A stretch of 64,000 bases of DNA from Alphaproteobacteria bacterium (GTDB taxonomy: Bacteria; Pseudomonadota; Alphaproteobacteria; UBA9219; RGZA01): NCBI GenBank assembly GCA_021732145.1, contig JAKFVN010000007.1, positions 21,001 through 85,000 of the forward strand. Reading direction: 5' to 3'. This document shows positions 47,627 to 56,873 of the stretch, in pieces. Within the stretch, counting starts at the first letter, position 1. Each line of letters opens with the position of its first letter. Below the pieces are notes generated by a model that worked only from the letters and a program-made list of their open reading frames with translations, was not told the origin of the DNA and searched no databases. Both the position numbers and the translations under genes were made by a program.

Positions 47627-49171
47627 ATGAAGCAGGTTTCGATATTGGGTCTTGCCTTTCTGTTTTGTGCATCACTTTTTACTTCGGCCTTTGCCGAAAC
47701 GCCACCTACCGCGCCAACATCTGCGCCATCCTTCCCGCATGAAGGCTTTGCCGATGAAGCCGAACGTTTGCTGCCTGCGGTCGTCAACATCTCCACCACG
47801 CAAATCATTAAAGATGATAAGGGTGTAAAAGAACTTCCTGATTTCCCGCAATTCCAGCCCGGTTCCCCGTTTGAAGATTTCTTCAAAGACTTCATGGAAA
47901 AACACAAAGGAGCGCCCGGCCTTCCCAAGCAGCGCAAAAGCACATCGCTGGGTTCGGGCTATATCATCACCGCGGATGGCCTGGTTGTAACCAATAACCA
48001 CGTGATTGAAGATGCCGATGAAATCACGGTTATTTTGCATGATGATACAAATTTAAAAGCCGAAGTGGTTGGCCGCGATAAAAAGACCGATGTTGCGTTG
48101 CTGCGCGTGAAAAGCAAAACGCCCCTGCCTTTTGTGACCTTTGGGGACAGCGATAAAATGCGCATTGGTGACTGGATTTTGGTGATTGGCAACCCATTCG
48201 GCCTTGGCGGCACAGTAACGACAGGTATTATTTCCGCCCGTGCGCGCGATATTAATTCAGGCCCCTATGATGATTACATTCAAACTGACGCGCCGATTAA
48301 CCGCGGCAATTCCGGCGGCCCGATGTTCAACATGAAGGGCGAAGTGATTGGCATGAACACGGCCATCTTCTCCCCATCCGGCGGCTCCGTGGGTATTGGC
48401 TTTGCCATTCCATCCACGCTTGTAAAAAATGTGGTGGAGCAGTTAAAGGGCGGCGGCAAAATCCGTCGTGGCTGGCTGGGCGTGCGTATCCAAAACGTGA
48501 CCGAGGAAATCGCCAAATCGCTGAACCTTGACAAAGCACGCGGCGCGCTGGTTTCAAGCCTCACCACGGACAGCCCTGCCGGGAAAGGCGGCGTAAAAGC
48601 GGGTGACGTTATCATCGCCTTTGACAACAAGCCGGTGAACGAAATGCGCCGCTTGCCGCGCATTGTGGCTGAAGCAGCAATTAATCAAAAAGTGCCGATG
48701 GTTGTGTGGCGCGATGGCAAGGAAGTTACCCTCAGTGTCATGGTTGGCGAATTGAAGGAAGATGAAAAAGCCGATGGCCAAGATGAAAAGCAGGAAGATG
48801 AAAAAGCACCCAAGGTTGCCAAGTCCATCAGCATTCCTGAATTCGACATGAAGGTTGGCAATCTGACCGCCGAAGCGCGCAAGGCGTTCGAGATTGATGA
48901 GAAGACCAAAGGCATCATCATCACCGAACTGGGCGATAATAGCCCGCTGATTGATAAAGGCATTAAACCAGGTGATTTGATTGTCGAAGCTGGCCAAAAA
49001 GAAATGAAGGATGCCAAGGATTTGGTGGAGTTAGCCAAGAACGCCGCAACCGACAAAAAACCGCTTCTGCTCCTCCTCAACCGCGCGGGTGATTTGCGCT
49101 TTGTAGCGGTGAACACGATTGATCCAAGCGCGAAGAAGGACAAGCCGAAAAAGGATGATGCGCCGCAATAA
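47627..49171 (+). CDS. degP: DegP/HtrA-type periplasmic serine protease
   Basis: A heat-shock protease and chaperone for misfolded envelope proteins. The 514-residue precursor has a signal peptide (cleavage after AFA, about residue 23). The catalytic triad is His125 (VVTNNHVIEDA), Asp155 (KKTDVALLRV) and Ser229 (NRGNSGGPMFN). Two PDZ domains follow: about 285-370 (RRGWLGVRIQNVTEEIAKSL) and about 410-500 (GIIITELGDNSPLIDKGIKP). A Lys/Glu/Asp-rich linker separates them. The Met at 47627 is preferred over an upstream codon because it begins the signal peptide and follows an AAAGGA ribosome binding site. Position next to hflKC suggests a shared envelope-stress transcript. Confidence 0.95.
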   Translation: MKQVSILGLAFLFCASLFTSAFAETPPTAPTSAPSFPHEGFADEAERLLPAVVNISTTQIIKDDKGVKELPDFPQFQPGSPFEDFFKDFMEKHKGAPGLPKQRKSTSLGSGYIITADGLVVTNNHVIEDADEITVILHDDTNLKAEVVGRDKKTDVALLRVKSKTPLPFVTFGDSDKMRIGDWILVIGNPFGLGGTVTTGIISARARDINSGPYDDYIQTDAPINRGNSGGPMFNMKGEVIGMNTAIFSPSGGSVGIGFAIPSTLVKNVVEQLKGGGKIRRGWLGVRIQNVTEEIAKSLNLDKARGALVSSLTTDSPAGKGGVKAGDVIIAFDNKPVNEMRRLPRIVAEAAINQKVPMVVWRDGKEVTLSVMVGELKEDEKADGQDEKQEDEKAPKVAKSISIPEFDMKVGNLTAEARKAFEIDEKTKGIIITELGDNSPLIDKGIKPGDLIVEAGQKEMKDAKDLVELAKNAATDKKPLLLLLNRAGDLRFVAVNTIDPSAKKDKPKKDDAPQ

Positions 49172-50062
49172 TCAGGCGGCCAAGTCTTTGGCGTGATAGC
49201 CCTGCGCCCATAGCAATGCGCGCAAATTGGCAAAGCGGATATTGAAATGTGCCTGTTTTTGCACGGCGGGTTTTGCGTGATATGCAATACCAAGGCCTGC
49301 CGCCAATAGCATCGGCACATCATTTGCCCCATCGCCCACTGCGCAGACATCTGCTTCGCTGATATTCAGTTTCTTGGCAGTTTCCGCGAGTGTATTACGC
49401 TTGCTGGTTTTATCGAGAACAGGTTCCAGCATTTCGCCGGTGATTTTTCCGTCTTTGATATCCAGCGCGTTTCCATAATTTTCATGGAAGCCCAGCTTAT
49501 CGGCAATGTATTGTGTGAAGATTTTAAAGCCGCCGGAAACGATGATGCAGCGCGCATCATGCTTGCGCATGGTTGCCACTAATTCTTTTGCGCCGCCGGT
49601 AATAGTTGCCTTCTGGCATAACTCATCAAGAATTTTGGCATCAAGGCCCTTCAGCAGCAGCAGGCGTTCTTTAAGCGCTGCCTTGAAGTCCAGCTCGCCA
49701 TTCATGGCTCTTGTGGTGATTTCCTCCACCTTTGCGCGCAGGCCGACAAAATCGGCTAATTCTTCCAGCATTTCTTCTTTAATCAGGGTGGATTCCATAT
49801 CCGCCAGCAGGACTTTTTTACGCCGTCCCGCAATGGGCTGCACCACAATATCAATGCCGTGGTCGATGACCCATTCATGCAGCATGGTTTTCAATTCATC
49901 GCTGCCGCCATCGAAATAGATATCAACGGCTTCGTTTTCAGAGAGCCAGCTGTGGCGAATGACCTTTCCGCCCTGCTCGGTGATAAGGTCAATCACAAGG
50001 CTTAGCGCCAGTTCATTAATAGGTGATGTGCTGCTGCCGATAATCGTCGCGACGTTTTCCAT
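49172..50062 (-). CDS. serB: phosphoserine phosphatase
   Basis: Removes phosphate from phosphoserine in the last step of serine synthesis. The 296-residue HAD enzyme has an N-terminal ACT-like region (about 1-75) and the HAD core from about 80. Motif I reads LLADMESTLIKEEM: Asp88 is the nucleophile, but the second Asp of DxDxT is Glu90. Motif II is IIVSGGFKIF and motif III/IV is VCAVGDGANDVPML. It lies nine bases after scpB in the same transcript and abuts degP at its 3' end, where the two genes meet stop to stop. Confidence 0.92.
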   Translation of the reverse strand: MENVATIIGSSTSPINELALSLVIDLITEQGGKVIRHSWLSENEAVDIYFDGGSDELKTMLHEWVIDHGIDIVVQPIAGRRKKVLLADMESTLIKEEMLEELADFVGLRAKVEEITTRAMNGELDFKAALKERLLLLKGLDAKILDELCQKATITGGAKELVATMRKHDARCIIVSGGFKIFTQYIADKLGFHENYGNALDIKDGKITGEMLEPVLDKTSKRNTLAETAKKLNISEADVCAVGDGANDVPMLLAAGLGIAYHAKPAVQKQAHFNIRFANLRALLWAQGYHAKDLAA

Positions 50063-50071
50063 AAGGCCTTA

Positions 50072-50752
50072 TTATCTATTTTGTGCAACGGCATCGCTTT
50101 CGGTGTCGGGAATATATTCCAAATCTTCATCTTCGATTTCAACGTCGCTGGCATTTTCAGCATCGTCAGAACCAAACGGCGCAAGCACAGGACGGCTATC
50201 GAGCAAGCCGGACTCGCGTAAGTCTTGAACACCCGGCAGGTCTTTCAGACTGCCTAAACCAAAATGGCGCAGGAATTCATCGGATGTAATCCATGTTAAT
50301 GGGCGGCCCACTGTTTCGCGGCGCTTGCCGGGGCGCACCCAGCCAAGTTCCATGAGCATATCAAGCGTTTCACGCGCGGTTGCAACGCCGCGAATGCTTT
50401 CGATTTCCGCACGGGAAATCGGCTGGTGATACGCAATAATCGCCAAAGTTTCTGCGGCAACGCGCGGCAATTTGCGACGCACCTGAATGGTGATGTTAAG
50501 CTGCGCAGATAAATCGGGCGCGGTGCGGAACATCCAGCCACCTGCGATTTCAACCAATTCAACGCCGCCGCCTTTAAATTCTTCGCGCAATTTTTCCATG
50601 ATGGGCGCAACCGGCTGGCTTGGCCCTACTTTTTGCTGCAACAATTCATTGGTCACAGGCATGGTGGAAGCAAAAATCACCGCTTCGCACAAACGCTTTG
50701 CCTGATCAAACGTATATTCTTGTTCATTTTCTTTTTGAGCTGTCTTACTCAT
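50072..50752 (-). CDS. scpB: segregation and condensation protein B
   Basis: A winged-helix partner of SMC-ScpA in chromosome folding. From MSKTAQKENEQ it has 226 residues. The tandem winged-helix region includes LCEAVIFASTMPVTNELLQQ, LPRVAAETLAIIAYHQPISR and AEIESIRGVATARETLDML. A long acidic C-terminal tail (EDEDLEYIPDTESDA) follows. The start at 50752 is one base past the scpA stop; open codons upstream overlap scpA and are disfavoured. Confidence 0.93.
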   Translation of the reverse strand: MSKTAQKENEQEYTFDQAKRLCEAVIFASTMPVTNELLQQKVGPSQPVAPIMEKLREEFKGGGVELVEIAGGWMFRTAPDLSAQLNITIQVRRKLPRVAAETLAIIAYHQPISRAEIESIRGVATARETLDMLMELGWVRPGKRRETVGRPLTWITSDEFLRHFGLGSLKDLPGVQDLRESGLLDSRPVLAPFGSDDAENASDVEIEDEDLEYIPDTESDAVAQNR

Positions 50753-50753
50753 C

Positions 50754-51620
50754 TTACTCACCTGACTGTTCTTGTTGTTCTGTTGTTGGCGCGTCATTAT
50801 TATTTGATACCGGGCGCACATAAATGGAGCCAAAACTACCGTCCTGGCGCAGTTCAATCACGCCTTGCTTTGCAAGTTCCAGGCTTGCCGCAAAGGTGGA
50901 TGCCAGCGCGGAGCGCAGCACGACTTCGCCGCTGCCATCGCCTTCGGCCAGATTAATATCTTCCCATTCTTCGGGCATGAACAGGCTGAGTTCCGACCAT
51001 TGCGGCATGAAGCCGAGCATTTTTTTCATGCGTTCACGCGCTTCATCCATGCTGAACAGCTTGGTTGGCGTGATGCGGTATTCGCCCTGATTGTTACGTT
51101 GCAACGGCGCCTTCACCGCTTTGAGCAAATCGTAAAGGCCGAGCGTATAAACAGGCACGATGTGTTTGATATCTGGTTCGCGCATGCCGCGGAACACAAA
51201 GCCGCGACCTTCCTGCGGTAAATCCTGCAACCAGCCGGATGCCTTCTGCATCGCTTCCAGACGCTTCAATTGGAATGCCAATGCTTCGGCCAGTTCAATC
51301 GCGGTTGGTTCTTCCGCTTTTGGCGGCGAAGGAATGAGCAAACGGGATTTAAGGTAAGCAAGCCATGCGGCCATCACCAAATAATCGGCGGCGATTTCAA
51401 GGCGCAATTTGCGCGCTTCATTCACGAATGAAAGATATTGTTCAGCCAGCGCCAGAACGGAGATTTGCGCCAAATCCACCTTTTGCTCGCGCGCCAGCAT
51501 CAGCAACAGGTCAATCGGGCCTTCAAACGCGTTCAATTTCAAAAACAGGTCGGCCGCGCCGCCGGCAGCGTTGCCGCGCGCCTCAGCCGTCATTTCATCA
51601 ATATTAAGGGCTTCTTCCAT
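50754..51620 (-). CDS. scpA: segregation and condensation protein A
   Basis: The kleisin that bridges SMC heads. The 288-residue protein has the N-terminal SMC-neck-binding helices (FLKLNAFEGPIDLLLMLARE, then KVDLAQISVLALAEQYLSFV), a middle IPSPPKAEEPTAIELAEALA region and the C-terminal winged helix (GEVVLRSALASTFAASLELA, KQGVIELRQDGSFGSIYVR). It is 69 bases after nagZ; scpB follows. In most alphaproteobacteria tatABC-serS would come next, but serB does here. Confidence 0.94.
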   Translation of the reverse strand: MEEALNIDEMTAEARGNAAGGAADLFLKLNAFEGPIDLLLMLAREQKVDLAQISVLALAEQYLSFVNEARKLRLEIAADYLVMAAWLAYLKSRLLIPSPPKAEEPTAIELAEALAFQLKRLEAMQKASGWLQDLPQEGRGFVFRGMREPDIKHIVPVYTLGLYDLLKAVKAPLQRNNQGEYRITPTKLFSMDEARERMKKMLGFMPQWSELSLFMPEEWEDINLAEGDGSGEVVLRSALASTFAASLELAKQGVIELRQDGSFGSIYVRPVSNNNDAPTTEQQEQSGE

Positions 51621-51689
51621 GGTTTTCTAATGTGTTTTAAACGTTCCGATTCAGTAATAAGCCTCGTAAAGAGATTGGGATTTTAGACG

Positions 51690-52775
51690 TTAAGTGGTGA
51701 TAGCCGCAACACCTAAAAGCATGTCCAAGCGGTCTAAAAGGCCACCCTTATCCACAAACATGGGGGGCGTACCAAGGCGTAATTGCGCCCTATCCCACCT
51801 ATCCATTGCCGCATCGGTCATGGGTGGGCATGCGCCCGATACCAGCACCATCTCCGACATATTGCCATTGCAGTGAAGCGCGATGTCACTTCCTGCCTTT
51901 AAACAATTAATCACCAGATCTTCGATGCGTCCATAGACGCCCTTCATGTTCAAATCATCGGACATCAGCAAGCCATCAAAGCCGATTTCCTTGCGGATGA
52001 TGTCGTGCATCACGGACGACAGGCTGCATGGCAATTGATCGAACGCCTCAAAAATAATGTGGCATGTCATGCCCAGCGGCATATCGCGCAGCGCGCGGAA
52101 TGGCGCAAAATCAATATCGTGCAATTCTTGCGCGCTGGCTTTCACAACCGATTGCGTGTGGTGCGGGTCAACCACAGTGCGGCCATGCCCCGGAATGTGC
52201 TTGATGATTGGCAAAACACCCGCCCATAACAGGCCTTCGGCGGCGGCGCGCGCGCATTCGCTGACAATGGCGGTATCGGATGAATAGGCGCGGTCGCCAA
52301 TCGCGTTATCGGTCACATCGAACAAGGTATCAGCCAGCGGCGCGCAGTTCACGCTAATGCCGAGTTCGGCAAGTTCAAGGCCGATAAGCTGTGAATTTAT
52401 TTTGGCGGCTTCTAAACCTAAATCCAAACCCTGCTCCACCATTTTGCCAATCATGCGCGCGGGCGGAAATTCCGGCCAGTGCGGCGGCTTTAATCGCGCA
52501 ACACGTCCGCCTTCCTGATCGATTAAAATGGGAGCATGCGGGCGCCCAACCGCATCGCGCAATTCTTTAATCAGGCTTTTGGTTTGCTGCGGGTTGACGC
52601 AATTGCGCTGGAACAAAATAAAACCCAGCGGATTGGAGTACGCAAAAAATTTTTTCTCCGCATCGGTCAGTGCGATGCCGGAAACGCCCAAAATCATGGC
52701 CTTGGGCGGCTTGTCGCGGTTTAATTCGCGGCCTTCGGTTTTATTGCCGCCATCTTTACTGCCTGATGATAACAC
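51690..52775 (-). CDS. nagZ: beta-N-acetylhexosaminidase, peptidoglycan recycling
   Basis: A cytoplasmic GH3 enzyme that removes GlcNAc from anhydro-muropeptides in cell-wall recycling. The core of about 335 residues has PLGFILFQRNCVNPQQTKSL, the ILIDQEGGRVARLKPPHWPEF signature region and IIKHIPGHGRTVVDPHHTQS, with the catalytic His/Asp loop in it. SDDLNMKGVYGRIEDL carries the nucleophile Asp. The N-terminal 26 residues are polar and non-conserved; a start at 52697 (MILGVSGIAL) is an alternative that avoids the 20-base overlap with the SPOR gene. Confidence 0.93.
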   Translation of the reverse strand: MLSSGSKDGGNKTEGRELNRDKPPKAMILGVSGIALTDAEKKFFAYSNPLGFILFQRNCVNPQQTKSLIKELRDAVGRPHAPILIDQEGGRVARLKPPHWPEFPPARMIGKMVEQGLDLGLEAAKINSQLIGLELAELGISVNCAPLADTLFDVTDNAIGDRAYSSDTAIVSECARAAAEGLLWAGVLPIIKHIPGHGRTVVDPHHTQSVVKASAQELHDIDFAPFRALRDMPLGMTCHIIFEAFDQLPCSLSSVMHDIIRKEIGFDGLLMSDDLNMKGVYGRIEDLVINCLKAGSDIALHCNGNMSEMVLVSGACPPMTDAAMDRWDRAQLRLGTPPMFVDKGGLLDRLDMLLGVAAITT

Positions 52776-53805
52776 ACGTGCCGCCTTTGGCCTTTATGTC
52801 ACTGCATATATCGGATGCGGTTGCAGCGCTTGCTGCGCTTCCTTGAATGCGGAACACCTGCTTGCCGCCATTGATGGTTGCGGATGCGATGTTGAGCCAT
52901 GCGCCCCGCAATTCACCCGCATATTTCGATTTGAATTGCGCCAATCCCTTATCGGCCGATGGCTTGTCAAAAAAGCTGGCCAATTGGAAATGCGCCTTGC
53001 CGTTTGCCGCTTCTTTTTTGGATTCAGGTGCCGCATCGTCGTCATCTTGCGCGGCCAAGGCAGCCGTGTCTTTTACCCGTACTTTTGATTTTGGCCCTGA
53101 TGTATCCACTGCCGGCTCTTCTTCGGCTGCGGTTTCTTTTACAAACGGTTCTTTTACCGTTGGCTCTTTAGCGGCGGGTTCTGCGGCCTGGGGTTCTTCT
53201 TCCGGCGCGGCTTCGGGAATGGGCGTTGGCTTTACCAATGGTTGCGGTTCTCCTTTTGACATATCAAAGGCTGCCGATGGTTTTGCTGACTGCACAGGCG
53301 GTTTTACAGCATTTGGCGCTGCTTCCACAACGCGGCCCATCGCCGCAACAGCAACGGGCGCATCAACCGCCTTGCCAGCCGCGGCTGGCGTTGGAAGCGG
53401 CGCGGTTTTTTCAACCTGCTTGTCGTCTGGCTGATCGTTTTGTTTGTCTGCCGGCCTGCCCGCTTTGGCATCTGGCGCGGGAACAGGCACAGGAATGTCT
53501 GCCGCAACAGGCTGTGTGTTGAGCGGGGTTTCAGGGCCGGGCAAAATGCGTTCAACCGTCACCATTTTTCCATCGGATGAAACGGTATTGAAAATCAATT
53601 TATCCTGATGCGGGATTTGCATGCCGCCTGGTTGATCTGGCTTCACCTTATAGGGTGTGTTGTCTGCTTTCAGAATTGCGATTTGCCCATTGTCTTCCGG
53701 CCAGATGAAACCGGCCACGAGCCACAGCGCGCCGACAATCACCAGTAACGTCACCAGTCCGAATATAATCCGTAACCGCGGATTATGTTCATCAAAATCA
53801 CGCAT
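52756..53805 (-). CDS. SPOR-domain membrane protein
   Basis: A 349-residue cell-division-type protein. One span near the N-terminus (RIIFGLVTLLVIVGALWLVA, about 13-32) is followed by a very long Pro/Ala/Glu/Lys-rich periplasmic linker (about 90-265). The C-terminal SPOR domain is AHFQLASFFDKPSADKGLAQ, then WLNIASATINGGKQVFRIQG. SPOR domains bind denuded glycan at the septum. The start shares one base with the argS stop (TGATG); a TTG one codon upstream is less likely. Its place between argS and nagZ is conserved in alphaproteobacteria. Confidence 0.9.
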   Translation of the reverse strand: MRDFDEHNPRLRIIFGLVTLLVIVGALWLVAGFIWPEDNGQIAILKADNTPYKVKPDQPGGMQIPHQDKLIFNTVSSDGKMVTVERILPGPETPLNTQPVAADIPVPVPAPDAKAGRPADKQNDQPDDKQVEKTAPLPTPAAAGKAVDAPVAVAAMGRVVEAAPNAVKPPVQSAKPSAAFDMSKGEPQPLVKPTPIPEAAPEEEPQAAEPAAKEPTVKEPFVKETAAEEEPAVDTSGPKSKVRVKDTAALAAQDDDDAAPESKKEAANGKAHFQLASFFDKPSADKGLAQFKSKYAGELRGAWLNIASATINGGKQVFRIQGSAASAATASDICSDIKAKGGTCVIIRQ

Positions 53806-55559
53806 CAACGCATCTCCTCTAACGGCTTAACGCCAATCACGGCAAGGCCGCTGGCGATTACAGTAGTTATTCCTTTTAGCAATGCAAGCCTTGCCATCGT
53901 GAGCGGCAAATTATCCTCGATAATAAAACGAAGCTGCGCGTCGTCCTTGCCTTTATTCCAGAAGGAGTGGAACAGCGCCGCAAGGTCATAAAGGTAAAAA
54001 CTGATACGATGCGGCTCGCGTGTTTGTGCAGCAGCTTCTACCATTTTCGGCCAATTGCACAGGAAACGGATGAGCGCGATGTCATCTTCGCTGGTCAGCA
54101 AACTTAAATCCAGATTGCTGAGCGTGTTAACGCTTATGTCGGCTTTAGGGAATAATTCCGCAGCTTTTCTGAATACCGAATAGCACCGCGCATGCGCGTA
54201 TTGAATATAGAATACGGGATTATCACGCGACTGCTCCTTGGTTTTGGCAAAATCAAATTCAAACTGGCTGTCAAAGCTGCGGGTTAGAATGGTGAAGCGC
54301 ACGCTGTCCGCGCCCACCTCCTCTACCATTTCGCGAAGGGTGATGATATTGCCTGAACGCTTGGAAAGCTTAACGGCTTCACCGTTATTAAACACCTTCA
54401 CCATCTGGCAAAACAGTACATCGAGTTTGGCCGAACCATCTGAAATCGCAGCAATCGCGGGACGCATGCGTTCCAGGTAGCCACCATGATCCGCGCCAAG
54501 CACGTTGATCATCAACTTAAACCCGCGCTGGATTTTCGTATAGTGATACGCAATATCCGGCATGATGTACGACCATGTGCCATCACGCTTTTTCAATGAG
54601 CGGTCGCTGCTATCGCCAAATTGCGATGAACGGAACAATGTCAGTGGCTCCGGTTTCCAATCTTCCATTTCCTTGCCGCGTGGCGGCGGCAATGTGCCGA
54701 CATAAATCAGGCCTTTGTCTTCGAGTGACTTGAATACTTTATCCAGCGTGCCGTTTTCAATCACATCGCGTTCATTGCTGAACACATCATGTTTGATGCC
54801 AATCATGTTCAAATCTTCGCGAATGGCCTGCATCATTTCCGCAACCGCAAATTCGCGCAGCGGCTTCAGCCATTCAGCTTCATCTTTGCCTTGCCATTTT
54901 TTGCCGTCACGCGCCACCAGCTTTTCAGCAACTGGCTTTAAATAATCACCGGGATATAAGCCTGCGGGAATTTCACCAATGCTTTCGCCCAATGCTTCGC
55001 GGTAGCGTAAATGCACGGTTCTGGCCAATACATCAACCTGCGTACCCGCGTCGTTAAAGTAGTATTCGCGCGTTACATCATAACCCGCTTTTTGCATCAA
55101 ATTGGAAAGCGCATCCCCAAACACTGCGCCGCGCACGTGACCCGCATGCATCGGGCCAGTTGGGTTTGCAGAAACATATTCGACAACCACTTTTTCGTGA
55201 TTACCAAGATTCAAATCGCCGTAATGCGTTCCGGCATTCAAAATTGTTTTAAGTTGTTCCTGCCAGATGGATGACGCAAGACGCAGATTGATGAAACCCG
55301 GGCCTGCAACTTCTACACTTGTGTATGAGGTATCTTTTTTAAGCGCTGCGACCATCGCATCTGCAATCGCGCGCGGTGGCTTGCCAATAAGTTTCGTCAG
55401 CGTCATCGCCAAATTGGTTGCGATGTCTCCGTGTTTTGTATCGCGCGGCGCTTCAACTGTGAAGTCAGGAAGTTCTGCTGGTAATGTCCAGCCTTCGGCC
55501 TTGGCAACATCGGCCAGCGTGCTTTTCAAAAGTGTTTTAATATGTTCGTAAATCATCAT
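53805..55559 (-). CDS. argS: arginyl-tRNA synthetase
   Basis: Charges tRNA-Arg; a class I enzyme that needs the tRNA for adenylate formation. The 584-residue protein has the N-terminal additional domain, the HIGH-like motif in VSANPTGPMHAGHVRGAVFG and the KMSKS-equivalent GEAVKLSKRSGNIITL. The C-terminal anticodon-binding DALR domain contains FVYIQYAHARC-like VFYIQYAHARCYSVFRKA and ends near MARLALLKGITTVIASGL. The start is either of two adjacent Met codons. It is 15 bases after dgt. Confidence 0.97.
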   Translation of the reverse strand: MMIYEHIKTLLKSTLADVAKAEGWTLPAELPDFTVEAPRDTKHGDIATNLAMTLTKLIGKPPRAIADAMVAALKKDTSYTSVEVAGPGFINLRLASSIWQEQLKTILNAGTHYGDLNLGNHEKVVVEYVSANPTGPMHAGHVRGAVFGDALSNLMQKAGYDVTREYYFNDAGTQVDVLARTVHLRYREALGESIGEIPAGLYPGDYLKPVAEKLVARDGKKWQGKDEAEWLKPLREFAVAEMMQAIREDLNMIGIKHDVFSNERDVIENGTLDKVFKSLEDKGLIYVGTLPPPRGKEMEDWKPEPLTLFRSSQFGDSSDRSLKKRDGTWSYIMPDIAYHYTKIQRGFKLMINVLGADHGGYLERMRPAIAAISDGSAKLDVLFCQMVKVFNNGEAVKLSKRSGNIITLREMVEEVGADSVRFTILTRSFDSQFEFDFAKTKEQSRDNPVFYIQYAHARCYSVFRKAAELFPKADISVNTLSNLDLSLLTSEDDIALIRFLCNWPKMVEAAAQTREPHRISFYLYDLAALFHSFWNKGKDDAQLRFIIEDNLPLTMARLALLKGITTVIASGLAVIGVKPLEEMR

Positions 55560-55574
55560 CTGTCTTGGTCTTAT

Positions 55575-56741
55575 TTATAATGGTTTATCTGGATATAACC
55601 GTTTGAATTCCAGCACCGCGAAGCTGTCCGTCATCCCCGCAATATAATCCGCAACCATTCTGGCGCGGCTGGGCAAGTCTTCAAGTGTTGTTTTATCGGC
55701 AAAACGCTCTACCCATGTAACAGGCAGTAATGACGGGTTGTTGAAAAAGGAATCAAACAGGCCTTTCACCAGCTGGTCGGCCTGCCGATTCATCAATTTC
55801 ACTTTTTCGGCGCGGTACATGTGCTTGAACAAGAAATCACGAAGCACATTCAGGCTCGCTTCAACCTTTTCGCTGAAGGCGACAACGGGCTGTTTGGCGG
55901 CGCGAATATCTTCCGCGCTTTTGGGGTTCAGCTTTGCCAAACGTGATTTGGTTTCGTTTAGCAAATCCGCCACCAGCACGCCAATTGCTTCGCGCACAAT
56001 TTCATTCATCAACCGGCGTTCTTCGATATTGGGGTAGCGCTGACGGGTTTCCTTTACAATCGTATCGAAAATCGGCAAGGCTGCCAATTCATCCATCGTG
56101 AACATGCCGGCATTAAACCCATCATCAAAATCATGGGTGTTATAGGCAATATCATCCGACAGCGCGGCAATCTGCGCTTCAATGCCAGCATAGCTGCCCA
56201 GTTCCAAATCATATTCGTTTTGGAATGCGCGAATGGTTGGCGGAATTTTTTCGCCCACCAATGGGCCGTTGTGTTTGGCAACGCCTTCCAACATTTCCCA
56301 GGTTAAATTCAACCCATCAAAGGCTGCGTATTTTTTTTCCAATATGGTCAGCAAACGAAACGTCTGGTCATTATGATAGAACCCTCCATAAGGTTTCATC
56401 GCTTCATTCAATGCTTTTTCACCTGCATGACCAAAGCAGGTATGGCCCAAATCATGCGCCAGCGCCATGGCTTCCGCCAAATCTTCATCCACATTTAAAA
56501 CACGCGCGATGGTGCGCGCGATTTGCGCGACTTCCAATGAATGGGTTAAACGCGTGCGGAAATAATCGCCTTCGTTTGCAATGAACACCTGCGTTTTATT
56601 GCGCAGGCGGCGAAACGCGCTGGAATGGATGATGCGGTCACGGTCGCGCTGGAACGGGCCGCGCGTCGGGCTTGCGCTTTGGACAAAAAGACGACCACGG
56701 CTTTTATCGGGATGGGTTGCAAATGGGGCTAAATCAGGCAT
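55575..56741 (-). CDS. dgt: dGTP triphosphohydrolase-like HD protein
   Basis: A 388-residue HD-domain nucleotide triphosphohydrolase that limits dNTP pools. The metal-binding HD motifs are TRLTHSLEVAQIARTIARVL and ALAHDLGHTCFGHAGEKAL. The conserved DRDRIIHSSAFRRLRNKTQV precedes them, and LSDDIAYNTHDFDDGF has the later catalytic Asp. It is the first gene of the leftward dgt-argS-SPOR-nagZ-scpAB-serB run and is divergent from fumC. Confidence 0.95.
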   Translation of the reverse strand: MPDLAPFATHPDKSRGRLFVQSASPTRGPFQRDRDRIIHSSAFRRLRNKTQVFIANEGDYFRTRLTHSLEVAQIARTIARVLNVDEDLAEAMALAHDLGHTCFGHAGEKALNEAMKPYGGFYHNDQTFRLLTILEKKYAAFDGLNLTWEMLEGVAKHNGPLVGEKIPPTIRAFQNEYDLELGSYAGIEAQIAALSDDIAYNTHDFDDGFNAGMFTMDELAALPIFDTIVKETRQRYPNIEERRLMNEIVREAIGVLVADLLNETKSRLAKLNPKSAEDIRAAKQPVVAFSEKVEASLNVLRDFLFKHMYRAEKVKLMNRQADQLVKGLFDSFFNNPSLLPVTWVERFADKTTLEDLPSRARMVADYIAGMTDSFAVLEFKRLYPDKPL

Positions 56742-56873
56742 ATGAAATGTTTACCCTAACTGCCGGAAAAATCATCTGAAATAATGTCCGAAAACGTCAT
56801 GTTGCTAAAGTATTTTTGCTTGGTAAAGTAGCACCTCTTTTACTCCCTCCTTCCGTTAATAAAGGTTCTTTCC

